From contig OX344750.2 in assembly GCA_947034885.2 (NCBI GenBank), positions 44,750,821 through 44,814,820 on the forward strand: a DNA stretch of 64,000 nt. Direction: 5' to 3'. The position numbers and the translations under genes were made by a program. The notes under the pieces are model-generated. The model was not told the origin of the DNA. It worked only from the letters and a program-made list of their open reading frames with translations, and ran no database searches. Positions 59,641 to 64,000 of this stretch are shown in pieces. Numbering within the stretch: the first letter of the stretch is position 1; the number at the start of each line of letters is the position of its first letter. This DNA comes from Thuidium tamariscinum (Eukaryota > Streptophyta > Bryopsida > Hypnales > Thuidiaceae).

Positions 59641-62191
59641 ACAATGAACACTAAGACATTTTGTATTGTCCCATTGTCTAGAGGAATAACATTGATTGAT
59701 CCATTTGGCTATGAGCAAAGAGTTTTCTCGAGATTATATGCTTACATATGTGACCATGAAGAATCTTGCGAGGTAAAGCATCCTCACCATAATCAATTTG
59801 TACAAAGTCCATGTTCTTTTCTAAATTGAAGTTGTTCAATTTTATTGCATTCAATGCATTTGTGTTGAATGAAAAACAAGTGTAGAACTTCATATGTCTG
59901 AATCTATGGACAAATGACTTGTACTTTCGACACAAATAGATGTCGACATCCATATAGCATGGGCATGTGTGAATCAAATGCTTTAGTACACATTGGTGAA
60001 GCACGCACTATTTATAGAAGTGAATTGTCAATGAAAAGAATTTATGAAGAAATGGTAGCAACCACCAAGAATTAGGGACAGAATGTCTGAAGACCATTGT
60101 TTGCATCCAGTGAAGGTGAGAGTTTCTAGACTACTTTTTCAATGTATAAAAAAATAGTTCCATTAAAAAATTACAAATAAAATTATCCATTTCTGACGTT
60201 TTTCAAATTCTCAATACTAATGTACAATAGCTTCCATGTACATTTGGTATGTAGGAATTATTCATCATTTCCTAACATTTCTATAATTCGTTTGTCCTTA
60301 GCTTTGTGGATAAATTAACTAAATCATATTGTGTAGTAGAGAAAAAATTGGCTTGTGATATACTATTTCAGACAGTATTGAAGAACATTTTCATTGTTGT
60401 ATGGACAACAATGTGCTCTTTGGGGTTTTGCAGGAGGTTGTACTGAGTTTGGCAATCCTTACCTTGCCATCAATGTTGACATGCTACACCAAGCTGACTT
60501 AGGTGTTTTCAAGACACTAATGGATATTATACAAGAAATATCTAAAGAACTTGACGTTAATTACATTCCAGAATTGGATAGAAGGCTTTCAGTAATAAAA
60601 AATTGAACACAGTTTTCCCAATTTTGAGTGCCAAGAAGTGAAAGAGGTCGCTATTTTACATCAAATGCAAATTTTGCAACCTTTGAACATCGTGCAATTA
60701 TGCAGGTCTGTCTTACTTTTTCTATTATGTTTCGGTTCTTTATTTTTCTTCAAATTCATTAAATGTACAAGCAGAGTTCTTGTGAAATGATAAGATCTTT
60801 GTGCCGAAAATTATTTTTAAAGGGAATGAACATTTTTATGTGAACCTATAAAACTGACATTGCAATGCGTATTCTAAAGCATGTGTTGGTAAAGCACTAG
60901 TTGCTACATGCTCACAACTTTTTTCATTGTATCAACAGGTCATTGTGTTCTATTGAATGGGATTATTGCCAAACTTCTTCATTGAAGCTGTTGTAAATTT
61001 TTTACAACGGTATGAACTAGCTTGTCAAACAAAAGAATTCAATGAACAGAAATTAACAATGGATAATTGCATGAAAATATATGTATGTCAATTTAAATAA
61101 TTTGATGGTAGGTAAATAGTTTTTTAATCATAAACAAAAATATGTGATGTTGCTTGTAAATTACTAATATGCCATGCGTGTTCTTTAGGACTGTGGATTG
61201 TTTTAGAATTCATTTAACAAGGTGGTAAAAGTCAAGTTTCAATTTGGTGAAAGTACATAATATGAAACACTATGCATCTTCCATACGGCGATCTAGAGCT
61301 CCTATGGAATACAATTCAAACATGTACAAACATTTGCATGTTGCCATGATAAAAACGGGATATCGAATGAGCAACAAGAGAAATTTCCTTGATTACATAG
61401 TGAAGTGTAATCAAAGGCTTGAAGCATTACGATCAAAAGCATCTAAAAGTGATGCATATGCATTTTCACATGGGAAGAATGTAGCCTTGGAAAAGGTATG
61501 TTGAAGGAAATTTACAAGAGGTTTCGATGATGCTTTTGTTCATCACTATGTGGGAGTTGAGTATTTACAACTGTAGGCTTGGGACTGAATTTCAACTTTC
61601 TTAAATGGCAGAGTTTGGAGACAGGAAAACACATTCTAGCTGGTTTTCACGTGCATTTGAATATGAGAGTCCTACATCTCTATGTTGGAGAGGGGAACTC
61701 ATCATCAAATAGAAATAATCAAGAACCCACATCAAAAAGGCAAAAAATTCCCCAAGGCATTTTGGAAGATGATATTGTTATTCATTTGAGGATGTCATTG
61801 GATACATACATGATTGAAAATAATTTAATAAGTGGTGAGGTAAGCATCATAAAAAACCTTACTTAGATTGTCATCATCAACAAGGCTTGACATGTTCATT
61901 TATGATTTTTTGGTAATTGTGTAACTTCTAATATGAATATGCCATTTGTCTTGTACTCGGAGTAGATACTCCAAATTTACAAGTCCCTAGCATTGTGCCC
62001 AAGTCAGAGTTTAAGGTGCAATAGTACTCCAATGTTTGTTCGTGCAACGCCATACTTTCATGTGAAAAAATGATTTAGCAATGTTTCCATAAAGAGGGAG
62101 GGAGATCGTGAACCAGAGAGAACAACGTATGAGAATTGCGATTATTGTTCAAGTGCAACGTGCTTGAAGATGGTGAAAGAAATGTCTCAAA

Positions 62192-62523
62192 CACTATAAC
62201 AAAAAGTGGTAAAAAAAGCCGCACTCAAAAATCGAGTGCGGTTCTTTTTGCCACGTTTTTGTGGGTGCGCACGTAGTGGATTTCTACAGTTTTTTGCAAT
62301 TTCCCACTGCAATTTTGGGAATTTTGTGGCGTGTAATATATCATTGGAAAGGTCTTTTGAATACCTTTCCAATGGTATATTATACGCCACAAAATTCCAA
62401 AAATTGAAGTGGGAAATTGCAAAAAACCATGAAAATCCATTATGCGCATGCACAAAAACGTGGCAAAAAGAACCGCACTCGATTTTTGAGTGTGGTTTTT
62501 TTGTACCACATTTTGGTATAGTG
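62192..62523. mobile_element. Palindromic CACTA-type MITE, 332 bp
   Basis: It starts CACTATAACAAAAAGTGGTA and ends in the inverted match (CACTATACCAAAATGTGGTA inward from the right), with AAA on both sides (62189-62191, 62524-62526). Almost the whole element is one inverted repeat whose arms meet near 62358. A transcript would fold into a hairpin of over 150 bp. It is inserted near the 3' end of the Plavaka-type relic. Confidence 0.85.
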
Positions 62524-62719
62524 AAAAGAACTATGTTTGGTTCGACTATATGAAGAAGTTGAATTTGATATTAGAATACGTTGTCCAGTACTGAAATGGC
62601 TCGATGGAAGTCTTCAATCATATGAAGTTCTGGAAGTTAGCAGAATTTTGAAGGCAATCCATGTGGTGCTAGATTTTGAGGATGAAAACCATTATTATAT
62701 AAATGTATATAAATTTTAA

Positions 62720-64000
62720 TGAAGGTAATATTAAAAATAAATTATATTACGGATTCATAATTTGCATGATTCTAGTGGCCCACTTGCAATTGCTTTGTGT
62801 TCATATGTGGTGATAAGAAAATTTAAGAAAGTCAACTCCATAATGCCTAACTCTTTTTTTGAGCTTATTGGAATTTGCTTTGAATTGGACAAAAAGAGAA
62901 TGTTTAGATATGTTTTATCAATTTCATGAAAATTATAACCATACAAATTCAAATTAGACATGTTAGAAATCAATAAGGCAAAGAGAATGGAGTGCTATCA
63001 CTTATGCATTGGAAGACCTAAAGCATTATGATGAGGGTGTTGAAATTGCCAAAGTCACTTGAAGTGTTAGATCCTATTTTCACATGTCAATTCTTAAACC
63101 TTGGTTCCCGATAGCATATTAGGTGAAAGGGCCTCCCATGCATAACCCAATCAATTCACAGCTTCTCAAAATGTAGTCGACAATTTATTCAAAAGAAATT
63201 CTAATGTGATTTTGTATCTAAGGTCAAGTGTATTTGAGGCTCATTCCCAAGAGCCCTAAAGACAATAGGAACTGAAGATTGTAGTGGGTACCCTTGCACA
63301 GAGTCCTGAGTGAAAAAATGATAATAAATCATTTTGACAATTAGGGTTTTGATGCTTAATCTCTAAATGTTTTTGACTATGTTTTCACCAAAATCACTTG
63401 AAAACTATCATTTCTTAGAGAACTACCACATTGTACGAATTTTTTTTAAGACAATAGTAACTGTAGGATGTCTTAAAACATAGGTTTAAGAAGATATGAA
63501 AAAAAATTTAGAAATTTTTGCCATGTACATTGCTAGATATTAGTGTTTGAAGTGACAAAAATTATTTTGTTACTACTACAGAAATCCAGGTACCTCCACT
63601 TCGAAAGATCACATTTGTATGAAAAAATTTCTAAAATGATTGTAACTCTTTGGATTCATTCTTGAAGTGAAATTCACTACATACTTGTGAATTTTCAAAT
63701 CATTTGGAACGGTACAACGTATAGGAGAAAAATAGTTAGTGGAAAGAAGTAGAAAATGAGCCAAAATACCAAATTATTAACAATTTATTTATAGAGTTCA
63801 TAGAAGGCATTCCAATGGTTGTAATGTTGTGTTAAACAATATACACCTACTCTTTTTATTTATTTTTCAAATATATTAAAAATTGAAGGAAATACAGAAT
63901 TTCAACCTTTTATTTGTAGTGTAAAGATTTTATAACTACCTACAAACTACCTCAAACTGAAAATCCCCATAACTTTTGACTCCTTAATTAAAATGTAGTG
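62720..64000. other. AT-rich DNA after the transposase relic
   Basis: No gene, RNA or element end could be supported up to the window edge. The right terminus of the Plavaka-type element should lie here or beyond, but I could not identify it. Confidence 0.5.

Larger units (their letters stand above)
57471..62719 (+). pseudogene. Plavaka/KDZ-type DDE transposase relic
   Basis: Pieces in order: a damaged C2H2 finger (CDLCGARPFPF...THQRTY; the last His is Tyr); IKRLFKEVLLHP-like helical region to a TGA at 57957; HMLRYRDLLIALEALFSSP; after an intron (58139-58320) EYGNGIVAPLIFYSDKTSLS and HPLYMSIGNIACEDRYLPEGHCLLAIFPNF; IDPFGYEQRVFSRLYAYICDHEE (59695-59763); NPYLAINVDMLHQADLGVFKTLMD (60440-60520); MKHYASSIRRSRAPMEYNSNMYKHLHVAMIKTGY (61262-61360) with MSNKRNFLDYIVKCNQRLEALR; and a C-terminal piece from 62537. 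This order is that of Plavaka transposases (KDZ group, CACTA-like). The SDKT and D-LHQ acids remain, but the Glu expected before the LH motif is not seen. A TTAA MITE and a CACTA MITE interrupt it, and stops and shifts abound. Confidence 0.75.

Noticed and set aside
1..64000. CRISPR array, bacterial operons or prophage
   Set aside because: Introns, plant gene families and LINE/MITE content show nuclear plant DNA; no regularly spaced direct repeats with spacers exist.

Overview
The window is eukaryotic nuclear DNA from a land plant. The evidence is a mitochondrial 2-oxoglutarate dehydrogenase E1 gene with 13 exons and GT-AG/GC-AG introns, a plant-type SRC2-like C2 protein, an NRT1/PTR (NPF) transporter relic, an RMA-type RING relic, and a LINE with a plant-style ORF1 (DUF4283-like region plus CCHC knuckle) and a zf-RVT tail. 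Very AT-rich intergenic DNA, short introns, an intronless F-box-like gene and a Plavaka/KDZ-type transposase relic make a bryophyte or other non-seed plant my best guess. That placement is inference.

Layout. 1-9.1 kb: AT-rich repeats, including nested TTAA-flanked (piggyBac-like) elements and a two-copy ~0.55 kb repeat family. 9.1-11.9 kb: FCP1-homology phosphatase-like gene (+) with a coding 66-bp tandem repeat. 13.3-13.8 kb: RING pseudogene (+). 15.9-17.1 kb: small membrane-anchored protein gene (-). 20.0-26.8 kb: 2-oxoglutarate dehydrogenase E1 (-) with two candidate leader exons. 27-29.7 kb: AT-rich spacer. 29.7-36.0 kb: LINE insertion with a 15-bp target-site duplication, interrupted by a ~0.75 kb MITE. 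36-40.1 kb: AT-rich DNA with two more copies of that MITE. 40.2-41.9 kb: intronless F-box/propeller-like gene (-). 43.9-46.4 kb: NPF transporter pseudogene (+). 48.1-49.0 kb: SRC2-like gene (-). 49.8-55.5 kb: fragments of an unrecognised, decayed multi-exon gene (-), broken by a 1.1 kb CACTA element and near a 254-bp MITE. 57.4-62.7 kb: decayed Plavaka/KDZ-type transposase gene (+), itself interrupted by a second copy of the 0.85 kb TTAA element and by a palindromic 332-bp CACTA MITE.

The cellular genes (OGDH E1, FCP1-like, SRC2-like, F-box-like, small membrane protein) show no operon-like or pathway link. The strongest story is the layered transposable-element record. At least six non-autonomous DNA-element families carry clean target-site duplications, several are nested, and one nested insertion has a paralogous empty site inside the same window. 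Exon coordinates were assigned by hand from splice consensus and family alignment from memory, so boundaries may be off by a base or two.
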